64,000 bases of DNA, from NCBI RefSeq assembly GCF_022213955.1, contig NZ_JAKNTW010000013.1:62001-126000 (forward strand), given 5' to 3'. The stretch comes from Dolomitihabitans soli (GTDB taxonomy: Bacteria; Actinomycetota; Actinomycetes; Streptosporangiales; Streptosporangiaceae). The position numbers and the translations under genes were made by a program. Below, in pieces: positions 24,601 to 32,865 of this stretch. The notes beneath the pieces are model-generated. The model was given only the letters and a program-made list of their open reading frames with translations, was not told where the DNA came from and did no database searches. Within the stretch, counting starts at the first letter, position 1. Each line of letters starts with the position of its first letter.

Positions 24601-26463
24601 GTGGTCCACGCGTGGCCTGCCTTCGATGGAGACTTAGGCAGGCCCACGCTGACGACTTTCCGAGACCTCGGAGTCATTCCAGAGATCGCCGATGCCCTCG
24701 AGACCGAGGGCATCACGACGCCGTTTCCCGTACAGGAGATGGCACTTCCGCTCGCCGTGAGCGGCCAGGACGTTATCGGCCAGGCGCGCACCGGCACCGG
24801 AAAGACCTATGCGTTCGGCATCGCGATGCTGCAACGCATCGGCAAGCCCCGCAAGAACCGCAAGAAGCCGCGCGGCCTCGTGGTCGTGCCCACCCGCGAG
24901 CTGGCACTCCAGGTCACCGAGGACCTGGTCACCGCTGGTGGCAAGCTCGGCTCCCGCATCCTGTCCGTGTACGGCGGGCGCGCGTACGAGCCGCAGATCG
25001 AGGCCCTCAAGGCAGGTGTCGACGTGATCGTCGGCACCCCCGGACGGCTGCTCGACCTGGTCAAGCAGAAGCACCTCGATCTCAGTCAGATCGCGATGCT
25101 CGTCCTCGACGAGGCCGACCGCATGCTTGACCTCGGCTTCCTGCCCGACATCGAGCGCATCATCAAGCTGGTGCCCGCCGAGCGGCAGACGATGTTGTTC
25201 TCCGCCACCATGCCCGGCGAGATCGTCACCCTGTCCCGGCGCTACCTCAACCGGCCCACGCACGTGCGGGCCGAGAACAAGGACATCGACGACGAGGCGA
25301 CGAAGACGACCCAGTTCGTCTATCGCGTCCATCGGATGGACAAGATCGAGATCGTCGGCCGGCTGCTCCAGTGCGAAGGCCACGGGCTCACCATCCTCTT
25401 CTGCGAGACCAAACGCGCCTGCGACATGGTCTCCGAGCAACTCCGCGAGCGTGGCTTCGCGGCGGCGGCCGTCCATGGAGACCTTGGCCAGGGCCAGCGT
25501 GAGCAGGCTCTGCGGGCCTTCCGCAGCGGCAAGATCGACGTGCTGGTCGCCACCGACGTGGCGGCTCGGGGCATCGACATCGACGACGTCACGCACGTCG
25601 TCAACTACGACTGCCCCCAGGACGACAAGGCGTACGTCCACCGCATCGGCCGCACCGGCCGGGCGGGGCGCACGGGCGTGGCGGTGACCTTCGTGGAGTG
25701 GGAGGACCTCACTCGCTGGAAGGTCATCAACAACACGCTCGGCCTTGACTTCGCCGAGCCTGCGGAGACCTACTCCACCTCGCCGCACATCTTCACCGAT
25801 CTCCTCATCCCGGAGGGGACCCGCGCGGTCCTTCCGCAGGCCAATCGCTCGCGTGCCGGGCTGGCGGCCGAGGAGATCGAGGACCTGGGCGAGACGGGCC
25901 GCATCCGCACCCGTCCCACGACAGGGCGCCGGGAGGACCGGCGCGACGACCGGCGGGAGGCCGAGGAACGCCGCGAGCGTCCCGCGAAGACCCGCCAGCG
26001 CCGCCGCACCCGCGGCGGGCGCGGCGCCGAGGACGAGACGGTGACCACTCCGGAAAGCCAGCCCGAGACCCGCACCGCAGCCGAGCCCCGCAAGGCCCCG
26101 GCACCCGAGCCCCGTACGGCTCCCGCGCCCGAGCCCGAGCGTGCGGCACCGATCCAGGAGCAGGCACGCACGCGTAGGACCCGGTCCAAGTCCGCCGGGC
26201 TCAACCCGGACGTGACCCTCGCCGAGGTCCCGCAGACACCCACCACAGAACCGACGATCGAGGAGGTGAGCGGGCAGATGGAACACGCACCCGCGCCCGA
26301 ACCCGAGCGCATCGTCCCTCCGAGCCCGTTCTCGGTGATCTTCAAGTCACCGGACCTGGCCCACGAAGACGACGACATCGCGCCCTCCGCGGCGACCGAG
26401 CGCATGCAGCAGCGCCGCCGTCCCGGCGGCAATCGCTCGAGCAACAGCCCGCGCCGCAGCTGA
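24601..26463 (+). CDS. DEAD/DEAH-box RNA helicase (RhlE-type)
   Basis: 620 residues. Q motif and GITTPFPVQEMALPLA, Walker A ARTGTGKT (62-69), PTRELALQV, VLDEADRMLDLGF (about 168), SATMP, and HRIGRTGRAGRTG (about 347) complete both RecA-like lobes. From about residue 430 follows a charged low-complexity tail: Arg-rich RQRRRTRGGRG, then Pro/Glu/Ala repeats (APEPRTAPAPEPE), and a terminal basic patch, a form that supports RNA binding. It unwinds RNA, probably in ribosome or mRNA turnover. The annotated GTG is the first possible start; by homology translation might begin near LTTFRDLGV (CTG at 24649). Confidence 0.94.
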   Translation: MVHAWPAFDGDLGRPTLTTFRDLGVIPEIADALETEGITTPFPVQEMALPLAVSGQDVIGQARTGTGKTYAFGIAMLQRIGKPRKNRKKPRGLVVVPTRELALQVTEDLVTAGGKLGSRILSVYGGRAYEPQIEALKAGVDVIVGTPGRLLDLVKQKHLDLSQIAMLVLDEADRMLDLGFLPDIERIIKLVPAERQTMLFSATMPGEIVTLSRRYLNRPTHVRAENKDIDDEATKTTQFVYRVHRMDKIEIVGRLLQCEGHGLTILFCETKRACDMVSEQLRERGFAAAAVHGDLGQGQREQALRAFRSGKIDVLVATDVAARGIDIDDVTHVVNYDCPQDDKAYVHRIGRTGRAGRTGVAVTFVEWEDLTRWKVINNTLGLDFAEPAETYSTSPHIFTDLLIPEGTRAVLPQANRSRAGLAAEEIEDLGETGRIRTRPTTGRREDRRDDRREAEERRERPAKTRQRRRTRGGRGAEDETVTTPESQPETRTAAEPRKAPAPEPRTAPAPEPERAAPIQEQARTRRTRSKSAGLNPDVTLAEVPQTPTTEPTIEEVSGQMEHAPAPEPERIVPPSPFSVIFKSPDLAHEDDDIAPSAATERMQQRRRPGGNRSSNSPRRS

Positions 26464-26475
26464 GCGAAGAGCACC

Positions 26476-26512
26476 CGAAGGGCCGCCCGGAACATCTCCG
26501 GGCGGCCCTTCG
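26476..26512 (+). terminator. Terminator of the helicase gene
   Basis: CGAAGGGCCGCCCGG and CCGGGCGGCCCTTCG give a perfect 15 bp stem with a 7-base loop, starting 13 bp after the helicase stop. No long T-run follows, as is common in actinomycetes. Confidence 0.85.
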
Positions 26513-26605
26513 CCGTCTCCGGTCCTCCGCGAAACCGGCTACACCCGCGACGGCACCGCCAGATCATCACCACTGTTCCCGGCACAGAGGCCCGCCGCCC
26601 TCACA

Positions 26606-26880
26606 TCCCGGTTCACCACCGATATCCGCCTGAGCAACCCACTGCGCCCACCCCGGTTCGCCACCCAAACCGCCCGCGCAACCCACCACGCCAACCACCG
26701 CGCCCACCCCGATTCACCACCCAAACCACCCGCGCAACCCACCGCGCCCACCCCCGGTTCACCACCCGAGTCCGCCCGCGCAACCCACCTTGGCAACCAC
26801 CGCGCTCCACCCCGGTTCACCACCCGAGCCCGCCCGCGCAACCCACCATGGCAACCACCGCGCCCCGCCCCGATTCCGCC
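26606..26880. repeat. Degenerate tandem repeat array
   Basis: About five copies of a unit built from GGTTCACCACCC, a variable part, CCGCCCGCGCAACCCACC and often GGCAACCACCGCG. The core CGCGCAACCCACC begins at 26675, 26731, 26777 and 26835, so the period varies between 46 and 58 bp. Copies differ at several bases. On the minus strand it encodes an artificial-looking Trp/Gly/Arg peptide repeat, so I take it as non-coding. It fills the gap between the helicase terminator and the hydrolase gene. Confidence 0.8.
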
Positions 26881-26944
26881 GTCGAAACCGGTATAGACGG
26901 CTAGACGGTGTCGAGGGCGTGACCGCTGGGTATTGTGGTCCCAC

Positions 26945-27823
26945 GTGAGTACGCCGCGATTCCTGACCCTGCCTCCAGGCGTCCGCCCCCAGCAGATCGA
27001 GACCACGCTGGGCACCTTCGCCGCGCTGGAGGCGCTCCCCGTCAGCGGCTTTCCGGAACGTTGGCCGGCGCTCCTGGTCCCGGGGCTCACCGGGAGCAAG
27101 GAAGACTTCATCGCGATCCTGCAGACCCTCGCGCAGGCCGGCCGCCGGGTGATCGCCATCGACATGCGGGGCCAGTTCGAGACGCCGGGGCCCGACGACC
27201 CGTCCGCCTACAGCTGTGCGGCGCTGGGCAACGACATCGACGCGCTCGCCGAGGCCATCGCCGGTGAGGAGCCCCTGCACCTGCTCGGGCACTCCTTCGG
27301 CGGCCTCGTCACCCGTGAGGCGGTCATCGACGGGCGCACCAAGTTCGCCTCCTACACGTTGATGAGTTCTGGTCCCGGCGCCATCGTCGGCCCCCGCGAA
27401 CGGGCCGGCCGTACGATGGTGCGGGAGTTGCCCGAGCACGGCGTCGACTACGTGTGGGCCAACCGGATGGAGCCGGAGGCGCTGGCCGCGGGCGTGCCCG
27501 ACGAGATCATCTCGTTCCTGCGCAAGCGGCTGCTGGCCAACTCGGTGACCGGCCTGGCCACCATGGCCAACGAGGTTCTGACTGCCCCGGACCGCACCGA
27601 CGACCTGGCCGAGATCGCGGTGCCCACCCTGGTCCTGTTCGGCGAGCACGACGACGGCTGGCCGCCGGCCTCGCAGGCCGAGATGGCCCACCGGCTCGCG
27701 GCCGACTGCGTGGTGCTGCCCGGCGCGGTCCACTCGCCCGCCGTGGAGGCGCCGGAGACCACGGCGGCGGCGCTGACCAGGTTCTGGAACGCCGCGGAGG
27801 CCAGCCTTCTCGGTGGCGTGTAG
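26945..27823 (+). CDS. Alpha/beta hydrolase
   Basis: About 292 residues from the GTG at 26945. Oxyanion strand LLVPGLTGSKEDF, nucleophile elbow LLGHSFGGLVT (Ser near 118), acid segment LVLFGEHDDGWPP, and catalytic His in LPGAVHSPAVE near residue 261. No signal peptide. Followed after 9 bp by the MpaB-like gene in the same direction, so probably one operon; this hydrolase-oxygenase pair is seen in several actinomycetes. Substrate unknown. Confidence 0.88.
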   Translation: MSTPRFLTLPPGVRPQQIETTLGTFAALEALPVSGFPERWPALLVPGLTGSKEDFIAILQTLAQAGRRVIAIDMRGQFETPGPDDPSAYSCAALGNDIDALAEAIAGEEPLHLLGHSFGGLVTREAVIDGRTKFASYTLMSSGPGAIVGPRERAGRTMVRELPEHGVDYVWANRMEPEALAAGVPDEIISFLRKRLLANSVTGLATMANEVLTAPDRTDDLAEIAVPTLVLFGEHDDGWPPASQAEMAHRLAADCVVLPGAVHSPAVEAPETTAAALTRFWNAAEASLLGGV

Positions 27824-27832
27824 GTCGCTCCG

Positions 27833-28735
27833 ATGGCGCGCATCGAGGACGTCGTCGTCCAGCCTCCGCACTCGGTGACCTGGCTGGTCCACGTCGACCG
27901 TGCCATGTGGGTGGGCGGTGTCCGGGGCCTCATGCTCCAGGCGTTGCATCCCCTCACGATGCGCGGCGTCTGGCAGAACTCCAACTTCCAGGAGGACCCG
28001 TTCGGCCGGCTCCGCCGTACCGCGGACTTCGTGGGCCGGGTCACCTATGGCAGCCCCGAGGAGGCCGACGCGGTCGGCAGGCGGGTCCGCGACATCCACC
28101 GGGGCCTGCGCGTCCGGGATCCCGGCACGGGCCGGGTCCACCGGGTGGACGACCCCGAGCTGCTGCTCTGGGTGCACTGCGCCGAGGTCTCGTCCTACCT
28201 GGAGGTGGCCAGGCGCGGCGGGTTGCGGCTCAGCGACCGCCAGGCCGACCGCTACGTCGCGGAGCAGCGCCGCAGCGCGACCTATGTCGGCCTGCACGCC
28301 GAGGACGTGCCCGGCTCGGTGGCCGACCTGAACGACTATCTGACCGGCATGCGCCCCCGGCTCGAAGTCACCCCCGAGGCCGCCGCCACCGTCCGCTTCC
28401 TGCTGTGGCCCCGGCTCCCGGCGAACCTGCGCCGTCTCAACCCCGTCAAGGGCCTCTACGTCCCGTTCGGCGCGCTCTGCTACTACACGCTCCCGCCCTG
28501 GGCCCGGCGGATGTACGGCGTGCTGCCCGAGGTCCCCGGCGGCGCCGTCACGGCCGCGCTGACGGCCTTCCGGCTGGCCATGAACTCGCTGCCCGATTCC
28601 GTCCACCAGCGGGCCTTCAGCGCCGCCACCCGCGAGATGCTCGCGGGCGCCCGCCGGCGACTCGGCGACGCCGGGTACGACACCGGCAACGGCCTGCGCG
28701 GCCTCACCGATCCCAACCGCTGGCCGAACCGGTAA
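27833..28735 (+). CDS. Oxygenase MpaB family protein (DUF2236)
   Basis: 300 residues. The N-terminal WVGGVRGLMLQALHPLTMRGV with its conserved His, the FGRLRRTADFV stretch, and a second block WVHCAEVSSYL are DUF2236 hallmarks; fungal MpaB is a heme-dependent oxygenase in mycophenolic acid synthesis, and bacterial members (e.g. latex clearing protein relatives) are also heme proteins. The histidines in LHPL and VHCA are plausible heme ligands. Mostly helical, no signal peptide. Co-directional with the alpha/beta hydrolase upstream. Confidence 0.85.
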   Translation: MARIEDVVVQPPHSVTWLVHVDRAMWVGGVRGLMLQALHPLTMRGVWQNSNFQEDPFGRLRRTADFVGRVTYGSPEEADAVGRRVRDIHRGLRVRDPGTGRVHRVDDPELLLWVHCAEVSSYLEVARRGGLRLSDRQADRYVAEQRRSATYVGLHAEDVPGSVADLNDYLTGMRPRLEVTPEAAATVRFLLWPRLPANLRRLNPVKGLYVPFGALCYYTLPPWARRMYGVLPEVPGGAVTAALTAFRLAMNSLPDSVHQRAFSAATREMLAGARRRLGDAGYDTGNGLRGLTDPNRWPNR

Positions 28736-28792
28736 TCACCGCACGTCACAGGCGTGGGCCTGACTTGTGTGGCACCGACAACTTTTTTTGTC

Positions 28793-28822
28793 TTGACAAT
28801 TTAGTTAGTCGGATGGCAGAGT
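28793..28822 (+). promoter_or_regulatory. Candidate promoter of the 98-residue/SRPBCC pair
   Basis: A perfect TTGACA (28793-28798) stands in an AT-rich patch with seven T residues just before it. A weak -10 (CAGAGT) follows at 18 bp spacing, and TTAGTTAGTC between them could be an operator half-site. The following gene begins at 28851. Confidence 0.4.
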
Positions 28823-28850
28823 TGCCTCATGCAGGAAAAGGCGGTGATCA

Positions 28851-29147
28851 ATGACCTACTCGCTCTCGGCAGACTGGCTGGTCGCGCTGGCCACCCGGCT
28901 GGAGCGCGAGGTGAGCGATCTGATCGCCGGCTCGGCTACGGCCGGCAAGGACGTGGCGACGTTCGCGCTGGACGGCCGGGTGCGGTTCGCCTCGGCGGCC
29001 ACCCGGGCGGCCTTCGCCGAAGAACTGACGAGTGCGCTCAGCACGCTCGTCAGCAAATATCACGATGAAGCGGCGGAGGGCGGGCGGGAGCACCGCCTGA
29101 TCGTCGCCATCCATTCCCAACCGAAGAACAAGTTCCAGGAGACCTGA
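28851..29147 (+). CDS. Small protein paired with SRPBCC gene
   Basis: 98 residues, alpha/beta, no signal peptide. The stretch GKDVATFALDGRVRFASAA and AFAEELTSALSTLVSKYHDE resembles the C-terminal part of actinobacterial ArsR-like regulators that usually sit before an SRPBCC gene, but no helix-turn-helix is encoded here or in the 115 bp upstream. It may be a trimmed regulator or a partner protein in its own right. Only one base lies between its stop and the SRPBCC ATG, so the two are co-translated. Confidence 0.65.
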   Translation: MTYSLSADWLVALATRLEREVSDLIAGSATAGKDVATFALDGRVRFASAATRAAFAEELTSALSTLVSKYHDEAAEGGREHRLIVAIHSQPKNKFQET

Positions 29148-29148
29148 A

Positions 29149-29898
29149 ATGGCGCACGAGTTCGCGATCAGCAAGGAAATCGAGATCGACGCGACCCCCG
29201 AGCAGGTGTGGGAGGCGATCTCTTCCGGGCCGGGCGTCGACTCCTGGTTCATGGGGCGCAACGAGATCGAGCCCGGCGTGGGCGGCACGGTGCGGTTCAG
29301 CTTCTTCGGCGACACCTCGAAGTCCACGGTGACCGCCTGGGAGCCGGGTAAGCGATTCGCCTACCAGGGCGACGAGGCCGAAGACGGCACGTTCATGGCC
29401 TTCGAATACCTCATCGAGGGCCGCGCCGGCGGCAGCACCGTGGTCAGGTTCGTGCACAGCGGCTTCCTCAGCGACGACTGGGAGACCGAGTACGACGCGC
29501 TCCAGAAGGGCGACGCGATGTACCTCCACAAGCTCGCCCAGTACGTCACCCACTTCTACGGCCGGATCTCCCGCCGCAACCTGTTCCTCCCCGGCCCCAA
29601 GGTGGGCGACGAGAAGCGGGCATGGGCCGCCTTCACGGCCGCCTTCGACGTCACCGGCACGGTCGCCGAGGGAGACAAGGCACGGCTCACCGTCCCCGGG
29701 CTACCGGCGGTCGACGGGGTCGTGGACTACGTCGACGCCCACACCTTCCTGGGGGTCCGCACCTCCGACGGGATCTACCGGCTGATCTACGGCCATGACG
29801 GCACGCTGGTCGTGGAGCACCACGACTACTCCACCACCGCCGACCAGCAGGACATCGAGCCGGCCTGGCAGAAGTGGCTCACCGGCCTGGCCGGCTAG
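29149..29898 (+). CDS. SRPBCC / AHSA1-like domain protein
   Basis: 249 residues. First half is a START-like SRPBCC domain: EIEIDATPEQVWEAIS, GVDSWFMG, TVRFSFFGD, WEPGKRFAY. The second half (from about 140) repeats a related beta-rich domain with FDVTGTVAEGDKARLTVPG, so the protein may carry two lipid-like ligand pockets. GGAG lies 7 bp before the ATG. Typical members bind hydrophobic ligands or act in stress response; ligand unknown. Confidence 0.88.
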   Translation: MAHEFAISKEIEIDATPEQVWEAISSGPGVDSWFMGRNEIEPGVGGTVRFSFFGDTSKSTVTAWEPGKRFAYQGDEAEDGTFMAFEYLIEGRAGGSTVVRFVHSGFLSDDWETEYDALQKGDAMYLHKLAQYVTHFYGRISRRNLFLPGPKVGDEKRAWAAFTAAFDVTGTVAEGDKARLTVPGLPAVDGVVDYVDAHTFLGVRTSDGIYRLIYGHDGTLVVEHHDYSTTADQQDIEPAWQKWLTGLAG

Positions 29899-29919
29899 CC
29901 CCCGTCCGCGCACGACCAT

Positions 29920-29949
29920 CGGGTGCCGGTCACGCCGGACCGGCACCCG
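29920..29949 (+). terminator. Terminator after SRPBCC gene
   Basis: CGGGTGCCGGTC and GACCGGCACCCG form a perfect 12 bp stem with a 6-base loop, 21 bp after the SRPBCC stop. Confidence 0.8.
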
Positions 29950-30037
29950 ATGAAGGAACCCCAGCTCACAGCATGCACACCAGGTACGGCCCGCCGATCG
30001 GGACTGATTAGACCAGACCATTACGAAAGGCCTTGTT

Positions 30038-31612
30038 ATGGACATCATCAAAGCCGGTAGAACCGGGCGGCGAGCGTGGATCGGGCTGGCCGTACTGGCG
30101 CTGCCGACCATGGTGCTGTCGCTGGACATCAGCGTGCTGTATCTGGCGCTTCCGTGGCTGAGCACCGACCTCGGGGCCGACACCACCGAGCAGTTGTGGA
30201 TCATGGACATCTACACGTTCATGCTCGCCGGTTTCCTGGTCACGATGGGCACGCTCGGCGACCGCATCGGACGCAGGCGGCTGCTGCTGATCGGAGCGGG
30301 CGCGTTCGGGGTCGCCTCGGTGCTGGCCGCCTACTCGACCAGCCCGGAGATGCTCATCGCGACCAGGGCGCTGCTGGGGATCGCCGGGGCGACGCTGATG
30401 CCGTCGACCATGGCGCTGATCCGCAACCTGTTCCCCGACCCCAAGCAGATGGGGCTGGCGATCGGGGTGTGGTTCAGCTGCTTCATGGGCGGCATGGCGC
30501 TCGGCCCGCTCGTCGGCGGGATCCTGCTCCAGAGCTTCTGGTGGGGCTCGGCCTTCCTGCTCGGCGTGCCGTTCATGGCGCTGCTGCTCGTGGTCGGCCC
30601 GAAACTGCTCCCCGAGTATCGTGACCCCGCCGCCGGCCGCCTCGACCTGACCAGCGTGGCACTGTCCCTGGCCGCCATTCTGCCGGTCATCTACGGGATC
30701 AAGGAACTGGCGCGGAACGGCTGGCAGCCGCTGCCCGTCGTGGCCATCGCGGCCGGTGTGACCTTCGCCGTCCTCTTCACCCGGCGGCAGCGGAGGCTGG
30801 CCAACCCGCTGCTCGACCTGCGCCTGTTCGCCGACCGCACGTTCAGCACGGCGATGGGCACGGCGGTCTTCGCCGGGGTCGTCATGGCCGGGACCACCCT
30901 GCTGTCCACCCTCTTCCTGCAGTCGGTCGAAGGGCTCTCGCCGCTGAGCGCCGGGCTGTGGCTGCTCCCCCAGAACGTCGCGATGGTGGCCTGCTCCCTG
31001 CTCGCCCCCGTCCTGGCCCGGCGGATCCGCCCCGCCTACGTCATGGCCGCCGGCCTGACCATCGGCAGCGCGGGACTCCTCCTGCACACCCAGGTGGGCA
31101 GCACCGGTGGCCTCGTCCCGCTGGTCGTCGGCCTCGTCCTCGCCTCGGGCGGCATCGCCTTCCCGATGTCGCTGACGATGAACCTCATCCTCGGCTCCGC
31201 CCCGCCCGAGAAGGCGGGCTCGGCGGCCTCCATCTCCGAGACCAGCGGCGAGCTCGGCGTCGCTCTCGGCGTGGCCGTACTGGGCAGCCTCGGCACCCTC
31301 GTCTACCGCACCCAGCTCCCCGGCTCCCTGCCCGCCGACCTCCCCGCCGAAGCCGCGAGCAAGGCCACCGAGAGCATCACCTCCGCCGTGGCCACCGCCC
31401 AGCAGCTCCCGGCCGCGCTCGGCGCCGACCTCCTCGACGCCGCCCGCACCGCCTACACCAGCGGCCTGAACACGGTCGCCGCCATCGGCGCCGTCGTCTT
31501 CCTCACCCTGGCCGCCCTCACCATCGCCCTCCTCCGCAACACCGACCGCCCGACCGCCCCTGCCCCCGCCCCCGCCCGGGAACCGGCCCTCGCCGGAGCC
31601 GACTCCCGCTGA
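30038..31612 (+). CDS. MFS transporter, DHA2 (14-TMS) drug exporter
   Basis: 524 residues with about 14 hydrophobic segments. LDISVLYLALPWL in helix 1, the motif A loop GDRIGRRRLL (about 82-91), and the antiporter motif C region WFSCFMGGMALGPLVGG place it in the QacA/SmvA-like drug:H+ antiporter group. The C-terminal 30 residues are Pro/Ala-rich and cytoplasmic. GAAAGG precedes the ATG. It is monocistronic; a TetR regulator is not adjacent. Substrates likely are cationic or lipophilic antimicrobials. Confidence 0.92.
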   Translation: MDIIKAGRTGRRAWIGLAVLALPTMVLSLDISVLYLALPWLSTDLGADTTEQLWIMDIYTFMLAGFLVTMGTLGDRIGRRRLLLIGAGAFGVASVLAAYSTSPEMLIATRALLGIAGATLMPSTMALIRNLFPDPKQMGLAIGVWFSCFMGGMALGPLVGGILLQSFWWGSAFLLGVPFMALLLVVGPKLLPEYRDPAAGRLDLTSVALSLAAILPVIYGIKELARNGWQPLPVVAIAAGVTFAVLFTRRQRRLANPLLDLRLFADRTFSTAMGTAVFAGVVMAGTTLLSTLFLQSVEGLSPLSAGLWLLPQNVAMVACSLLAPVLARRIRPAYVMAAGLTIGSAGLLLHTQVGSTGGLVPLVVGLVLASGGIAFPMSLTMNLILGSAPPEKAGSAASISETSGELGVALGVAVLGSLGTLVYRTQLPGSLPADLPAEAASKATESITSAVATAQQLPAALGADLLDAARTAYTSGLNTVAAIGAVVFLTLAALTIALLRNTDRPTAPAPAPAREPALAGADSR

Positions 31613-31616
31613 ACCC

Positions 31617-31802
31617 TCAGAGGCGGTTCCCTTGGGTTTGAGTCATCTGCGAGAAGCCCCGACAGGCCACCATGGCCCGTCGGGGCTCTTCTTCGCTGAA
31701 AGCGTCCGGCACAGAATCGCGCATCGCCCCGTCCAGCGAGCCGATCCGAGTGCGTTGCTCTGGCGTGACCCACCACCACTCGCCCGACGGGTCCCGGCCC
31801 GG
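31617..31802 (-). pseudogene. Orphan minus-strand coding-like fragment
   Basis: Following a TAG at 31803-31805, the minus strand reads DPSGEWWWVTPEQRTRIGSL and DGAMRDSVPDAFSEEE, which looks like real protein (Trp-rich, normal codon third-position bias), and ends at a TGA at 31617. There is no start codon, and the last third runs through the MFS terminator. Upstream frames up to 31970 give only short pieces. I regard it as a remnant of a deleted gene; the rest of the 31688-31970 gap holds nothing else I recognise. Confidence 0.3.
31655..31687 (+). terminator. Terminator of the MFS gene
   Basis: AGCCCCGACAGGCC and GGCCCGTCGGGGCT pair over 14 bp with one mismatch and a 5-base loop, followed by CTTCTTC; located 43 bp after the MFS stop. 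Confidence 0.75.
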
Positions 31803-31970
31803 CTAGACCTTGGTCGCGGTGATCAGGTTCGTCCGGGTACGGCGCCAGCGCCCGGTTGATGAGTTCATTGGCGGAGCGCAGCCCATCGCCACCTGGGACG
31901 GCGCGGGCTCCAAGAGGAGTCGGCGCAATCACCGGAAGGGAAGGTGCAGGGGTCACGGCTCCTGCTGGAC

Positions 31971-32855
31971 CTAGTGGGCGCTCGCCACACCTGGCATGCT
32001 CTCGAACCCGGCCTTGATCCTGCCGATCGCTCGCGCGTCGTCCACCTTGATGAGGTACGCCTCGTAGCCGGGGGGCTCGTCGGAGTCGCCGGTTCCGCCG
32101 TGCATGTGATCGATGAGCCGCCGCGAGTAGTCCTCGTCCGCGTAATAGATCCGCTTGATGCCGGTCATCGCGGAGAGTCGCTCTTCGACCGCCCGCTTCT
32201 GGTCCCACGTGACGCCGCCACGCCCCTCGCAGGCGTCGGCCAGCGTTGCCGGGCAGAGGCTGATGGCGACGTCCACCATCCCCGGCGGGAAGGTGGAGCG
32301 GAAGACGATGACGTTCGTCACTCCCAGCATGTCGCCGATCGCCGTGCGGAAGGCCGCGATCTGATCGGTGGACGCGAGCATGCCGCGGAATGATTCCTGC
32401 ATTCCATCCACCGTTATCGCCGCGACGTACTTCGGCTCGTCTGGCATCATCGCGACCATCCGGTCATACGCGTCCTGGCGGGACACGAATTCCACGTCGG
32501 CGACCTCTGGCAGGCCATGGAGCCGCTCCTCAATCGCGCGTTTCTCCTCGGCGGTCGCCGACCCGGCACAGTTCTCCGACGCGTCATCGCAAAGGAAGAC
32601 GCTGTACACACCGGTCATCGGCAAGGCCCAGTCGGGGGCCGGAAACAGCGAGCCGGGACGCGAGACGGCGGCGCCACCCGCCCCGAGCAGAATCAGCACG
32701 GCCGACCCCGTCACCATGACCGTGGTCACCAGCCGCCGCCTGATCTCTGGCCGGAGCCATCGCAGCAGCAGTCCGTGCACGGCATACCGGCGCACTGCTA
32801 CCCGTCTGGTTAATCGGGATCCATCCCACAACTCTTCCGATTCCGGCGTCCGCAT
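31971..32855 (-). CDS. Membrane protein with two FtsX-ectodomain-like modules
   Basis: 294 residues: cytoplasmic basic N-terminus (about 1-40), one transmembrane helix (about 42-64, VTTVMVTGSAVLILLGAGGA), then two successive extracellular modules. Module 1 begins VYSVFLCDDASENC and module 2 VAISLCPATLADAC; both continue with EEKRAIEERL or DQKRAVEERL and a VxDVEFVSRQDAY or IKRIYYADEDYS strand, the pattern of the FtsX extracellular domain. The FtsX permease membrane part is missing. FtsX ectodomains bind and switch on peptidoglycan hydrolases such as RipC/PcsB, so this may be a solitary hydrolase regulator. Neighbours give no further clue. Confidence 0.75.
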   Translation of the reverse strand: MRTPESEELWDGSRLTRRVAVRRYAVHGLLLRWLRPEIRRRLVTTVMVTGSAVLILLGAGGAAVSRPGSLFPAPDWALPMTGVYSVFLCDDASENCAGSATAEEKRAIEERLHGLPEVADVEFVSRQDAYDRMVAMMPDEPKYVAAITVDGMQESFRGMLASTDQIAAFRTAIGDMLGVTNVIVFRSTFPPGMVDVAISLCPATLADACEGRGGVTWDQKRAVEERLSAMTGIKRIYYADEDYSRRLIDHMHGGTGDSDEPPGYEAYLIKVDDARAIGRIKAGFESMPGVASAH

Positions 32856-32865
32856 AGGATGATCT

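Noticed and set aside
24634-26286. 550-residue minus-strand frame over the DEAD-box helicase
   Set aside because: Shadow frame; the plus strand has all helicase motifs.
26606-26880. Possible CRISPR array
   Set aside because: Units are directly joined with degenerate sequence and variable length; no constant repeat with unique spacers and no cas genes.
26759-28606. 615-residue minus-strand frame over the hydrolase and MpaB genes
   Set aside because: Low-complexity shadow; both plus-strand genes have motifs and proper starts.
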